A stretch of DNA of 64,000 bases from Holothuria scabra. Its lineage: Eukaryota > Echinodermata > Holothuroidea > Aspidochirotida > Holothuriidae. Below the pieces are notes generated by a model that was given only the letters and a program-made list of their open reading frames with translations, did no database searches and was not told where the DNA came from. Positions 35,047 to 46,149 of the stretch are shown piece by piece. How positions within the stretch are numbered: the stretch's first letter is position 1; each line of letters starts with the position of its first letter. Both the position numbers and the translations under genes were made by a program. Location: positions 26,225,648-26,289,647 of the forward strand of contig CM074189.1 of the NCBI GenBank assembly GCA_037179385.1. The letters are read 5' to 3'.

Positions 35047-36449
35047 CTGGTTAAATTAAAATTCAAAACATGTCTTTCATTTTTCAAATTTTTTAGGAGG
35101 AAATTTAATATAAACTGTTCTCACCAGTAAACACTATTTCAAACCGTAGTCGTGGGAAGAGATTACCAGAAAGAGTTTCACTTCATCTCTTATTTACCAT
35201 TCACTTAAAAAGAACATATGTCTAGCAATGGGCTGAGTATGAGCCGAATAGAAACATGGACCTTTCACCTCCATCATAATTAGCATTTTTTTTAAAGCTC
35301 AATAATGTTTTCACAGTTTACCTCTGCTAACCTCGTATAACCCTGGAACCTCAAAAAAAAAAAAAAAAGACTGTACAGCAATGATAAAAAATCTTCATTT
35401 TTAACGATCGACTCGAACTTGCCGTGTCGGTGTTAGAAGCCTAGCACTATTACGTAAGAAAGAAAAAATCTCACGTAGTAAATTATATGTGCCCCATATG
35501 GGAATCCAGGTGGGGTCCATTTAAATTTACACCCAAGGTTCATAAGTGGTTCCATACGGGCAGCCCTCATGAAAGGTATACTTCGCATGGTAGGTGTATT
35601 GATCAGACGATCATGAACTGTTTTTCCTTTATGAACTATTTTTTTTCTTTTGTTCTTTTGTAACGCTCTTTAAATGCATATCTGAATCGGTTTTTCATCA
35701 CTTCTTACTAGCTCTGCTATCCCTCATCCCATCTTCAATCCGTGCGAGCAAGGTCAAGCCCCGTCGGGGAAGACTGACCTCCCCCTATTGTTGAGAAAAT
35801 CCAATTTCGTCGGGGCGGCTTTACCTACAGGCCCAGGATTAAAGATAATGGGCCTGATAACTTCACTCACTCAAACCAGGGAGCTGTACAGCTCCCTGCC
35901 CTGACGATCTTGTTGATTTTGCTTACTCGAAGACCATATTCTTCATGGAAACTCACAATTCCGAATTTTCCTTACATGAATGGACGAGTTGTTGTCGATG
36001 TACATATAGTGCCCAATGGTCAGCCATCTGACTTGCCCCGACAGCCGAATTCTAGCAACGGTAATGAAAATCGGCCATGCTGTTTCGAGCTACACATAAT
36101 GATATACAGTAGCGTGAGAATGTCTCTCTATGAGTCTGATTGAAAATTCATTCGAAGCCACTTTGTAACGTGACATATTTTCAAATACGTTGGAAGTAAA
36201 ATCATTTACAGTCTAGAGTTCGGGCAGTCACGTAGAAAATTTCATCCATTTAGTGGATCTTGCAATTAAATGCAACGAAGATTCCTAATAGAGTCAAAAA
36301 TATTTGTATGTTTTCAATTCCGTTGCATAGGTTCCCTCGACAGCGCGAAAAGAGACAAGACCATTACATCTAAATGCAGCATTACCTTTTATCTGGTAAT
36401 TTTCTGATCACTTAGTACGTTATTTTTTCTATTGATGTAAACCTTTCAT

Positions 36450-37755
36450 TTTAAAGGAAAGCTCAAAATAGGGACTGCTTCAGTTCTAGTTACAAGTCGG
36501 GGAAATGCCGTTTCCGGCTGTCTGAGGGGTTAGATTTTTTATTAATTTTCTGTACTTCCAATGATGGTGGCGCTCCGCTTAGATTGTTTTGGTCGAACAG
36601 ATTACTAGACAGAACAATGCATGCTTGCAAATTATTCTTCAATTTTGGGCAATTATAATAAAGTGAAAATTTTATTCTGAAAGAAAGCGCAAAATAATGA
36701 CTACTTTGCTTTTTTGTTACCAGCCCGGGAAATGCCCTTTTCTGCTGTCTGTGGTTCTCACTTTTTCAAAAATATCTGTGCGTTTCACATAGATAGCCTT
36801 TCGGTCAGGATCACATTTTTCGGACAAAAAAGAAAACAATTCTGCCCCACCCAAACTGAAACGCTCCCGCACGCCTATTTCAATATATAAAAATATAAAC
36901 CTTCAAATATATGGGAAGCCAAACTTTTTCCACAGGAAAATTTTCCAATGTGGTACGAGGGCCTAAATCTGCCTGATGATATTCAGTAACCCCAACAAAA
37001 CTACAGATCACCCCTTACTTGATTTTTCTCATAAGGTCATATTCTTCAAAAAAAATTCCTAATTCTTTCACAAAATCACAATGTTTCTTCGATATAAGCT
37101 TCAGATTGTTAAAAGTGGTAAACGATTGCCCAATTTCGATGGATACTCAGTACAACAAATAACCAAAGCCAACTCTGTTAATCACCTCGACATTCTACCT
37201 AATTTTGCTCTTGAAAGGCATATCACTCAATAAAGAACCCAAATTTGTCATTCTAACCTTACCAAAAAAACCCAAATTTTCTAATATTAAAGTCCAAAAT
37301 TTCTACCATGTAATAAGCTCTTAATTTTCGAATCTTCGTTCAAAAAAGGGACACACATTTCGGGCAAACTTCTAGTCACGTCTTGAGATCTTAGAACGTA
37401 GTCCTAGAACGATTAAATATATAACCCCAACAGAATTTAATCTGTCACGTATAAGACGTTTTTGACTTTGCCCATATGAAGGACAGATTCTTCAATAAAC
37501 ACGCCAATTTTTAATGGTATTTACAAAAGCTAAATTTCTTTCAAAAATTTAAGATTTTTTCTTCAAAATAAACTCCAGGTTTTTAAGCATTTGTTAAAAA
37601 AGCCCAAAATTTCGACGCGCTACGCGCGCCTCAAATTCTGCCAAATCACGTCCCACCGGGAGTAACTCATTAACTTTGTCGGGGCTTTGAAATGCCTGCC
37701 CCCTGTCGGGGAGCTTGGCCCTCTGTCGGGCAAATCCTGGCGCCACCCCTGATGT
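36450..37755. mobile_element. Old transposon block in receptor intron 2
   Basis: Holds two copies of the shared hAT-family module (CGTTTCCGGCTGTCTGAGGG ... GGTGGCGCTCCGCTTAGAT near 36510-36585, and a second at 36720-36790), then a series of diverged units around GACAGATTCTTCAATAAA and CCCAAATTTT, and a right-type end CTGGCGCCACCCCTG at 37738-37752. Related units occur at 30480-30670 and 33410-33640. No left end found. Confidence 0.5.
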
Positions 37756-38429
37756 ATGTCCAATCATTATTGTGTGACTTAACCACTTGTGCAATGAGTA
37801 CTACCAAGGCGTGAGTATCACAACGGCGTGTCAACTCTGTGGGGGCATGGGGTACTGCATGATTTTATCGAGACCAAATGTTGCCTTCTTGAGAATATTC
37901 AGTAACATCCAACCAATCTTACGGCTACACATTTCTCTAAATATCCAAAAGCATTTATAAGGTTTTTACTTTGGCAGGGGTGAAGTATTAACTGAATAAG
38001 TAATATGCCCTACAGACTGCTACGCAGGTAAGGGACAATTAGGCCATGCTCTCCTCACAGATATAATATTTTTAGTTCCTGGAAATAAGTAAAATATTAA
38101 AAAAAATTGCCAAAGGCACCATATTGCATTTAGGGAGCCTCCTTTTTTGATAATGTTCACGGACCATTCCGCAGGCTGACGTACGATAACCCCCCCCCCC
38201 CCCAAAAAAAAAAAAACAACTTGAAGAGCTTCACAGTTTTCACTTGCAATGGATAGGAGCGTTGATCTAAGAAACCAGTGAACCAAATGGCGTAGCTGGA
38301 GATATTACCTCCATGGACGTATTTACTTGGTAGTGGACAAACATTTATTTACTTCCTCAACAAACACAAGCCTAAAGTCACAATGCACAGGCTATATTGC
38401 GTAGAGTACGTGAGAAACGATCTTTCAAC

Positions 38430-38695
38430 TATAAGACGAATCCGTACAGATTGTGATGGTCTGATTTTAGTCGGCCATTACTGGGGTCCATCACCTTTAA
38501 TCTTTAAATTTCCATCCTTACCCGTTCCATGGATGGTTGTACACTGAAGTTTATCTTAGGTTTTCAAACTTCACTGGATATGAAGATTTAAAATTCACGT
38601 AGACAGTAAATGAAGACGATTAAAGGTTGATGGACCCGACTAGTGGCTGCCTGCAGTCACTTAAAACCAGCGTTAATCGGATTTGTCTAGCTATA
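38430..38695. repeat. Foldback family D, copy 2 (receptor intron 2)
   Basis: ACGAATCCGTACAGATTG at the left and CGGATTTGTCTAGC at the right, with GGCCATTACTGGGGTCCATC and GGTTGATGGACCCGAC inside. Confidence 0.7.
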
Positions 38696-39113
38696 GGCTG
38701 TTATTTAACTCTACATCTTTTGCCAGGGATTATATTTTGCAAACACATCATTGTTGGTTCTGTTATTTTCTGTTTACAATATGCGGAAGATTCTGTGGAA
38801 TAATATCTTGGAACAGTAACGAAGGATCCTCATCAACAATAACAAATACGCATAAATTAGCATAATAATGTTAAATTGGGAGAATATTCAAGGAGCTTTC
38901 AGCTCTCTAACTTAATGTCTGGAATCCGTGCCGAAGGGGAAACTTCATGGTCGACTTTGTTTATCACGTCGATGTTAGTAAGCGACGTTATTGATCAAGA
39001 TTTCAAGATTGTGAGGGCAGATATTAAGCTCCTGGTCACGTGACTACTTGACTAGCAGCTGCCGTAATAGAGAGATTCAATTTTAAATGCCTAACATGAG
39101 TCATTTTACTCAC

Positions 39114-39437
39114 CTATTGTATAAACCTGGACGGTATACTGCGTCGGGACTTCCTCTGGATGGTTTAATTTTACAATTGTAAAATTATTTTCGTGACGTA
39201 GCGTTACATTGTTGATTATAAGAGAACCATTAGGATGCACGTCATACTCCCCAGACATGAAACCTATCCCACTTTTAATGTTTCCTTTAAAATTAAGAAT
39301 TGGTTTTTCTTTTACGGTATCGGTTGAATTGTACCAATATATTCCGAAGACATCATCTGAAAATGAACACTGAATAGTCCCTCTTTGATTCAGTTCGAGG
39401 TATTGTGGAGATTCACATCCTTCATATTCAACCGCAG
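39114..39437 (-). CDS. Receptor exon 2: N-terminal Ig-like domain
   Basis: The acceptor ends CATTTCAG before CTGCGG, and the donor is GTGAGT at 39113. The exon is 324 nt with phase 1 at both ends. It encodes one Ig V-like fold: IQCSFS with the B-strand cysteine, IYWYNS with the core tryptophan, then GSLIINNVTL and a final strand ending QYTVQVY. The usual second cysteine is missing: where Y-x-C is expected the sequence reads FTIVKL. A CES cysteine near the start of the domain could pair elsewhere. Three N-glycosylation sequons are visible (NST, NVT, NFT), which fits an extracellular position. Confidence 0.8.
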
Positions 39438-39888
39438 CTGAAATGAAGAGTGAGAGACTAATGAGAGTCCATTTTAATTTGCATCTATTCTTTAAATCTA
39501 AAAAGAACATTCCAGCATGTTCTTCACATCCTTTTAAAATCTTTTTGCAATCCTACATTCTAAAATATGAGAGAGAAATGCACTTAAATATGAGTGTGTC
39601 GAGTGACCAGTCCTTATAAAGTGAGTATCGCCCCAAGTACAGAGATAATTTGCTTAAAGGGGGGGGGGGATACTTCAAACACGTGGAATGCAATATGGCT
39701 CTGTTTGAAGTGAGTTTTCACTATAATAAATATGAAACTAACCCTTAATGCCTTAGAAGGAGCACCAACTAAGCACTCTCTATCAGGCAGTTGCTAGAGC
39801 AACTCCCTGCTCTCATGAAGTGTACTTCGTTCTTTTGATTTGAGAGAGTAGATTTGGTAATGACGTAATATACTCTTTCAATACTTAC

Positions 39889-39943
39889 ACAGACAATGTA
39901 CTAGAAGGAAAACAGTAAACCATCCCAGATCAGGGAGATCCAT
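39889..39943 (-). CDS. Receptor exon 1: signal peptide
   Basis: An ATG at 39943 opens 18 codons (MDLPDLGWFTVFLLVHCL) and runs into a strong donor, GTAAGT, at 39888. The hydrophobic run WFTVFLLVHCL is a signal peptide core. The exon ends in phase 1 and joins exon 2 as a serine codon. The exon is too short to show up as an open reading frame on its own. An alternative upstream start inside exon 2's open frame (39510) would lack a spliced leader but also has a hydrophobic stretch (KWTLISLSLFISAA), so a second promoter or start is possible. Confidence 0.7.
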
Positions 39944-40571
39944 TGTGATTCTTCATTCTGTATCAGAAATAAACAAATATTGTAACCGGTTTTGTATTTT
40001 AAAGTAACAAGTAAGGAATGTTAACTTTTGGAGGGCATGTCAGAAATAGAGTAATTTATACCATTAGTACAGTCAATGCTCAGTTCATTTTTTTTAAACG
40101 GTTATTCCAAAAGAAAGTAAAAGAAAGTAGACAAATTCGGTAATAAAATAAATCTTTTGTTCTAGTCTAGAGGGTACAGGGTAAGGTCCACAGTCAGAAA
40201 ATTAGGCTGCCTCTAGCCCACTTCCATATTGCGTCCTATACGGCTATAACTCGTAGAATCAGTGAGTTGTTAGGGACTACGTGGTGGAATCATGTATTGT
40301 CACTTGTTATTGCTTGGTTTCTAACACATCACTGCATCAATACATAGTTACAGTAAATGTTTTTGAACTTTTGTGAGCTTTCAAGAAATTAATGAAGATC
40401 ATTCCCAGTTTCTGTGTTAATGGGAGGAGAGGGCTACGAACTCGTGTAAACGCATTAACAGTGCAAAAGGCAAATAAATAGGACAACCCTCTGAAAATGA
40501 TGTTTAAAAAATAAACGCTTTCATTTTTCGACACTTTGTAAACATTTTCCGATGACAAACACTCGTGTATA

Positions 40572-41854
40572 CAGTGGCGTCACCAGGGGGGGGGGCACGT
40601 GGCCCCCTGAAAAATCGTGTCCCCCCCCCCCCGTGTGCCCCCCAAATGAGATTTGAGATTTTTAAAAAACGATATGCCTTCTTTAGTCAGAGTGTGACTA
40701 TGAAAATATTTAAGATTGGATTCTTCTTTTGACGAGAAAAGGCAGTAACTTTCATACTTTTCAACTAAAAATATCGCAAAAACACCTGGAAAATGCCATT
40801 CCCGGCTGTCTGAGGGGTTGCGTTTTTCAAAAATTTCTGCACACTTCCAACTTCGCTAACTGAAGGTGGTGCATAGCTCAGGTAGCCGTTCAAGCAGGAT
40901 TATATAGGAGTACATTTTTTCCTTAAGAGGATCACATCTAACTGCTTTCTCTTTCTCTTTCGAGTTTAGCTCTCCTTCTAAATATCAGCCGGATCCGCTC
41001 TTGAAAGTTGTTTCACTAGTTTTGTTACCAATAAATTCTTAATTGAAGTTGCACTGGAAGTTTTTTTTTTTTTTTTTTGAGACCAGTGTTAAGACATAAG
41101 AATAACCGTAAATAACGACCTGAATACCTAACAAACCCCTTAAAACCCAGGAGCTTCAGGGGGCTTCGCCCCCTGGACCCCAGTCGAGACACACATTGAA
41201 CTGCCCATCAAGTTCTTTTCTCAATAGTTCATCTCGCCCTTTTTCAAAATGTCAGCCGGATCTGCTCTTGGTAGTTGAATCACTTTTTTACCAAAAGTCT
41301 GACTGGAAGTTCCCCTTTAGGTATATTTGAGACCAGTGTTAAGTCAATAGAAGAACACTTAAATAGCGACTTTAAATAATACCTCACAAACACGCTAAAA
41401 ACCAGGAGCTTCCGGGGGCTTCTCCCCTGGACCTCCACCGAGACTCACATTGAACTGCCCATCAATTCTTTTCTCAATTCGCCCTTTTTCAAAATGTCGA
41501 CCGGATCTGCACTTGGTAGTTGAATCACTTTTTTACCAAAACTTCTAACTGGAAGTTACTCTGGAGGTATTTTTGAGACCAGTGTTAAGTCAAGAAGAAG
41601 AACACTTAAATAGCGTTTTTAGTGCCTCACAAACACGCTAAAACCCAGGAGCTTCCGGGGGCTTCGCCCCCTGTACCCCCACCGGGGCTTTGCCCCTGGA
41701 CCCCACCAGGAGCCCTAAGGCGGGCCCCTGGCCTCCACCCGCTTAGCCTCGCGCTTCGCGCTCGGTGGCGCCTATGGCGCCATGTGTAGAGTTTAGTAGT
41801 GCCTCCCTGCAACATTGTTGTGCCCCTAGAATGAAAAGTCTGGTGACGCCACTG
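40572..41854. mobile_element. hAT-like non-autonomous element with perfect 8-bp target duplication
   Basis: Ends CAGTGGCGTCACCAG and CTGGTGACGCCACTG are perfect inverted repeats. The 8-bp direct repeat CGTGTATA flanks it at 40564-40571 and 41855-41862. Next to the left end is a G/C run; inside are three ~248-bp tandem units. No transposase is present. 8-bp target duplications and CAG...CTG ends are hallmarks of hAT elements. Confidence 0.9.
41079..41690. repeat. Tandem ~248-bp repeat inside the hAT-like element
   Basis: GAGACCAGTGTTAAG begins at 41079, 41329 and 41575, giving periods of 250 and 246. Each unit carries CAGGAGCTTC(A/C)GGGGGCTTC, a hairpin-forming GGGGGCTTCGCCCCC-like block, and a stretch with TTGAATCACTTTTTTACC. 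The third unit is incomplete. Confidence 0.8.
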
Positions 41855-42566
41855 CGTGTATAAGTCCTAAAATTTCGTTTTAAAACACGTTTAATGGCTA
41901 GACATGTAGTGTTTTAATAGCTAAATATGTTTACAGCTTTTCCACAGAACAGCATTAGGATTAGTTATTAAACACGTTTTCATAAGTAAAGTTTCAAAGT
42001 TTTTGTGCTGCATAGGTTTGATATCCATTTGTGTTCTACATTATTTGCTTTATTCATTTGCTACATCTGACTTTGTTGATTTTTTTTTTACCAAAGCAAC
42101 AACAAAGTAGAGAAGACGTTTGTGTGAATACATCAATTAAACGAGTCTATTTCAAATAACTCATTTCTATGTGTTAAGCAGTGGCATATGATAATGTGGT
42201 CCAACAATTTAGTAATTTTGACAAGTGCAGTACAATGTACTGTTTACTGAGATCAAAGTCCACTACTGTGTTAGTTTCATTTCAAGGGTTCGATAATCCT
42301 TTATGTGAGCTCTGTCTGGATTTCTTTAATGTATGTGAAGTTTGACCTTGCAGACTTTGCCAATCAACAACGTTTTGCTGTAGTCCTCCTTTACCGTGGT
42401 AGGCTGATTGCGGTTTAACAGATGCACCCGAAAATAAAAAGATACATTTTCTCTTGATTTTAAATCTGTGTTTTATATTTAACAATTCAACAAATACTCA
42501 ACTCCGATTGCATGGTGGAATCATATGAAAATCATCAGGACTGCGGAGTGACGATTTTAATATTTA

Positions 42567-42780
42567 AAGTGCAAAATTAGTCACCCTTATCTTATTTTGA
42601 AAAAAAAAATAATCTGTCAATTTCTCTTCCAAGTATCTTTCATGATATTTCAGGTTTTACCTGCAAACATTGCATACCGAAGGGAAAATAAGCAGTTACT
42701 CCGTTACTCATGGTAAATTTCAGCATTGGGGGAAAAAATATTCCCAATGTGGTTCTCAACAGTCACTCATGAAATAAAAT
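42567..42780. mobile_element. MITE family C, copy 5 (diverged)
   Basis: Shares AAGTATCTTTCATGATATTT, TTACTCATGGTAAATTTC and CAACAGTCACTCATGAA with copies 3 and 4; outer ends eroded. Confidence 0.5.
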
Positions 42781-44847
42781 ATCCCTGCCACAATAATTCA
42801 AGAACTCCATTTCCTCTTTAATTTAAGCTTACTGACTAAAAGAAACATGTCATTTTCAAATATAATTTGTAATAAATTCTGTTATGTACCGTCAGTTGCA
42901 ATATGAGATGGTTTGCGGGTTGAAATATTGTAATAGTTCAAAATCTGCAATTTACATCCTAATGTAAGATACAAATCACTGCATCACAACACCAAGGTAA
43001 TAATTTTATCTCATATTATGATGTAGGGGTAAAGAATGCAAGTTTTGGTACGCAACAGATGTTTTACCAACAGTGTACGATTATGAACGTTTTGCCTAGC
43101 CCACTTGGAAAAATTGAGAGAAAATATTGCGTGAAAATATACGCCTACATGCCATACTTCCTGCATGAATTGAACTCATTTATCAATGATTCATTTTTAG
43201 TAACAAACTCAAGCAATAATTTCTCCATAATTTAAAAAGAGCTAACAAATTGTCTGGACAACAAAATATTCTTGAGCTATAAATTATATTATTTCGTTCC
43301 GGAAGAGTCTTAATTTTGGAAAATAAAGCAGTTGTCATACGGTCTTATTTTGAAATCACATTTATGGATTTGTAAACAAGTGTTTTAATACCCCTTAATG
43401 AAATTTTTCAGTGCCACAATTTTTTTTAAGGGCATGACGTCACAACAAGAGGGTTATAGAGCAACTGCAACTAAAAATGCAGACGATTTATGTACCGGTC
43501 GGATACCGGAATTCGCGCGTTGAAGGTGTGTCATTGTGTTTTGCCTCCATAATTCATGACATTATGTGATCTCAATGAGGTGATCTATTATAAAGGAAAT
43601 CATACTAAAGCAGACTTCGCATAGGCTACTGACATTCACTTCTTCCGAGTTAAAACAAAGCATAGGTGGAGAAAAGGGGTTGGCCCCCAACTTTTTGGAG
43701 GAAATGCAAATTAATTTTCCCCTTACTGCCACACTTTTACGAAGCTCCTGTGCCACATCACTGTGTCACAAGAACACATCACTGTATCACAGAAAAATAT
43801 TAAAACAGACTGCATATAACCAAAAAAGAGAATTGGATTCAATAATTTCTTATTACAATACGCTTATCCAGCTTGCAATTGTAATTACAAAGTGAAAGCC
43901 TTACTCAAAATTGACTCCACCAAAAGCCGAACGATAGAAGAAAACTGTTAATATCGAAACACTAATTTTATTCGCAATTGCCAATATGGTGCAATTTTAA
44001 ACATTTCTAAAAAACGACTTTGGCTTATTTTCCTCCTTCTAACAGTCTCAATTGTACCACTACATGCCGTAGCCTTAGATTGAAAAAAAAATGGTAAGTA
44101 TGCAAGGTAAACGTTTTTCTTACTTACCATTAACGTCTGTTTCATGTAATCATTAAGACTGGACTTTGACTACAAAAATGAATTTAGAAATTGAATTCGC
44201 ATCACATACAACCATTCTAAAAGGAGGCTAGGCCTACCATTTTCCGATATGTAAGTCTTGTAATATGTACAAATCCGGTATCCGTTTTAATACGTACGGA
44301 CACTTCAGCCGGTAGATAACATTCACGTGCACAACCAATATGGCGCCCAAAGGATCAGTGTAGCTACAAACTCTATCTCTGTAGTCATCAATACAGAACA
44401 AAATTGTTTGCCAACAATATGTGATTTTGGACTTCGTACTTGACACAATAAAAACATTGCTTTAACGTTGAAACGAGTGTAGTGATGAGACGGCTTATTA
44501 GGTGGAAGTTTGTTCAGAGACAGGGCGAAATACAACCACTAATGTAACAAGTTATTGTGAATTTGGCAACTGAATACTGTGAAGAAGTCCTTCAGAAATC
44601 ATCAAAAGGGGTCAAACCTTTATCAGAGTCAGAATTCCGTAGTACGAGTTTTCGAGTTTCAAACATTACTCCCAATGGCAAATCATCGGGAAAAGGCGTC
44701 GTATCCATTGGGAACCCGGGCCAAGACTGTCATGAAATTTTGTCGGAAATTGCATTTGAAAATCCTCAAAACGACGAGGTTTTATGCAAACTAAACTGTT
44801 TTTGAAAAAGCGTAGCACATTGTATGTATATTGACCCCGCTATACAC

Positions 44848-45108
44848 GAATCCGGGCAGCAAGTCATGGTCTGATCTCAGTCGGCCAGGCTGGGGTCCGT
44901 CACCTTTAAATCTTTCAATTTCTTTGCTTACATCTATCATGAATGGTTGTACACTAATTTGTATCTTAAATTCTCCAATTTCACTAAATATGAGGGTTAG
45001 AAATTCATATAAACAATAAATAAACACGATTTTAGCTTATGGACCCCACAAATGGCGGCATACAGTCACTAAAAACAAGCGCTAATCGGATTCGTCTATA
45101 GCATGGTT
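44848..45108. repeat. Foldback family D, copy 3
   Basis: ACGAATCCGGGCAGCAAG at the left and CGGATTCGTCTATAGC at the right, with CTGGGGTCCGTCACCTTTAA and TATGGACCCCACAAATGGCG inside. Small open frames here are parts of the repeat. Confidence 0.7.
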
Positions 45109-46149
45109 GTAGGTCAGTTTTGCTGGGGAAGGCTGTTCCCATGGCTGTCAATTCCCACGCATTCACGCATTTCGGCGTTTATAACGCAAACGGTTTGTTA
45201 TGTAAATGTTGATTTCTCGCTTATGAACAAGAGACAGTTTCGGCCATTGTCTATATATATACATGCCTGATATACTACACCTAGTTATTTCTTGGACATA
45301 ATATCCACACCAATCTGATAAAACTCATACACAACAATACATCGAATTGTTCACGCACTACAATCTCCCAGTGCTCCTAAAGTCTTATCACAGGCTTCCT
45401 CAAATACCGGCCCGCGCGCCACTTTTGGCGCGGGACGTGGTTTGGAGCGGCGCAAAACATTACTGGGAGAATAGTGAAAAAATTGAACTTTTCCATAACC
45501 TTTTCGACAATAATTATTCTGTCTCAAAGAAGGTACTGTAAATAAATCTAAGACTTCCCACAGACTGACGTCACATACCGACAAGGATGTAATGACGTCC
45601 TATTTGTTCTTACATGAAAGTAACATCACCGTCACTACTTACAGTTATTAGAATCAGGGCTTTGTCGATTCATCGTTACCGGTGAAGCGGCAAAAATTGT
45701 AAGGTTTGTGAAAAATTGTGGCTGGGAAAATTGAATAAATTTTGCACCAATTTGCATTTAAGCCCCTTCTGAAACGCAAAACTTTTCAAAAGCGGAGCGA
45801 CACCTTATACCCCTCCCCCAGGACGACGATCAGTGGCGCATTATATCAGTATTTTTTAGCAACGTGGTGCTTCAGAAAAATCAAGTGAGGGAGCCTGCAT
45901 TATCATATGGCTCGTCGTGTATTTGTTTCAGAGATCAAAGAGAGTATTTTAAGAGTCACTATAGAGATTACGTTCTCAAGCATATTGTATGTTTATCAAT
46001 ATATTATTGGACGGTAACTCGCTAATAAATAAAAGCATACCCGTAGTCCCATGTATGAATTATTCCATCATTTACATTCCTATTGAGCATTATTCCACCT
46101 TCATTGTCAGGATATATTTACATTCAATTTTAGGCGATCGGCGATACAT

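Larger units (their letters stand above)
17759..39943 (-). pseudogene. Ig-TM-NACHT receptor gene (12 exons, NACHT exon disrupted by a transposon)
   Basis: Twelve exons chain on the minus strand: 39943-39889, 39437-39114, 35046-34396, 31762-31418, 28364-28236, 26183-23456 (minus the insert 24610-25836), 22300-22092, 21656-21580, 21281-21223, 20038-19991, 18964-18939, 17816-17759. Every donor starts GT, every acceptor ends AG, and all phases agree, giving about 1,159 codons. Order: signal peptide, Ig, Ig pair, Ig, transmembrane helix, NACHT with P-loop GDAGYGKST and Walker B ILIILDGFDEY, one leucine-rich-like unit, short C-terminal exons. NACHT ATPases are oligomerising switches in NLR immune sensors. 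Here the domain would lie in the cytosol behind an Ig ectodomain, so a surface receptor is inferred. The insert places a stop two codons after the break, so this copy is scored as disrupted; it may be polymorphic. Domain architecture is seen; immune function and ligand are inferred. Confidence 0.8.
41863..46149. other. No gene seen between receptor 5' end and LINE
   Basis: Contains MITE C copy 5 and foldback D copy 3. The receptor's promoter should lie just above 39,943; no TATA or initiator can be assigned with confidence. Confidence 0.5.

Noticed and set aside
41627..41815. 62-codon Arg/Gly-rich minus-strand frame
   Set aside because: GC-rich part of the hAT-like element's tandem repeat; translation is low complexity.
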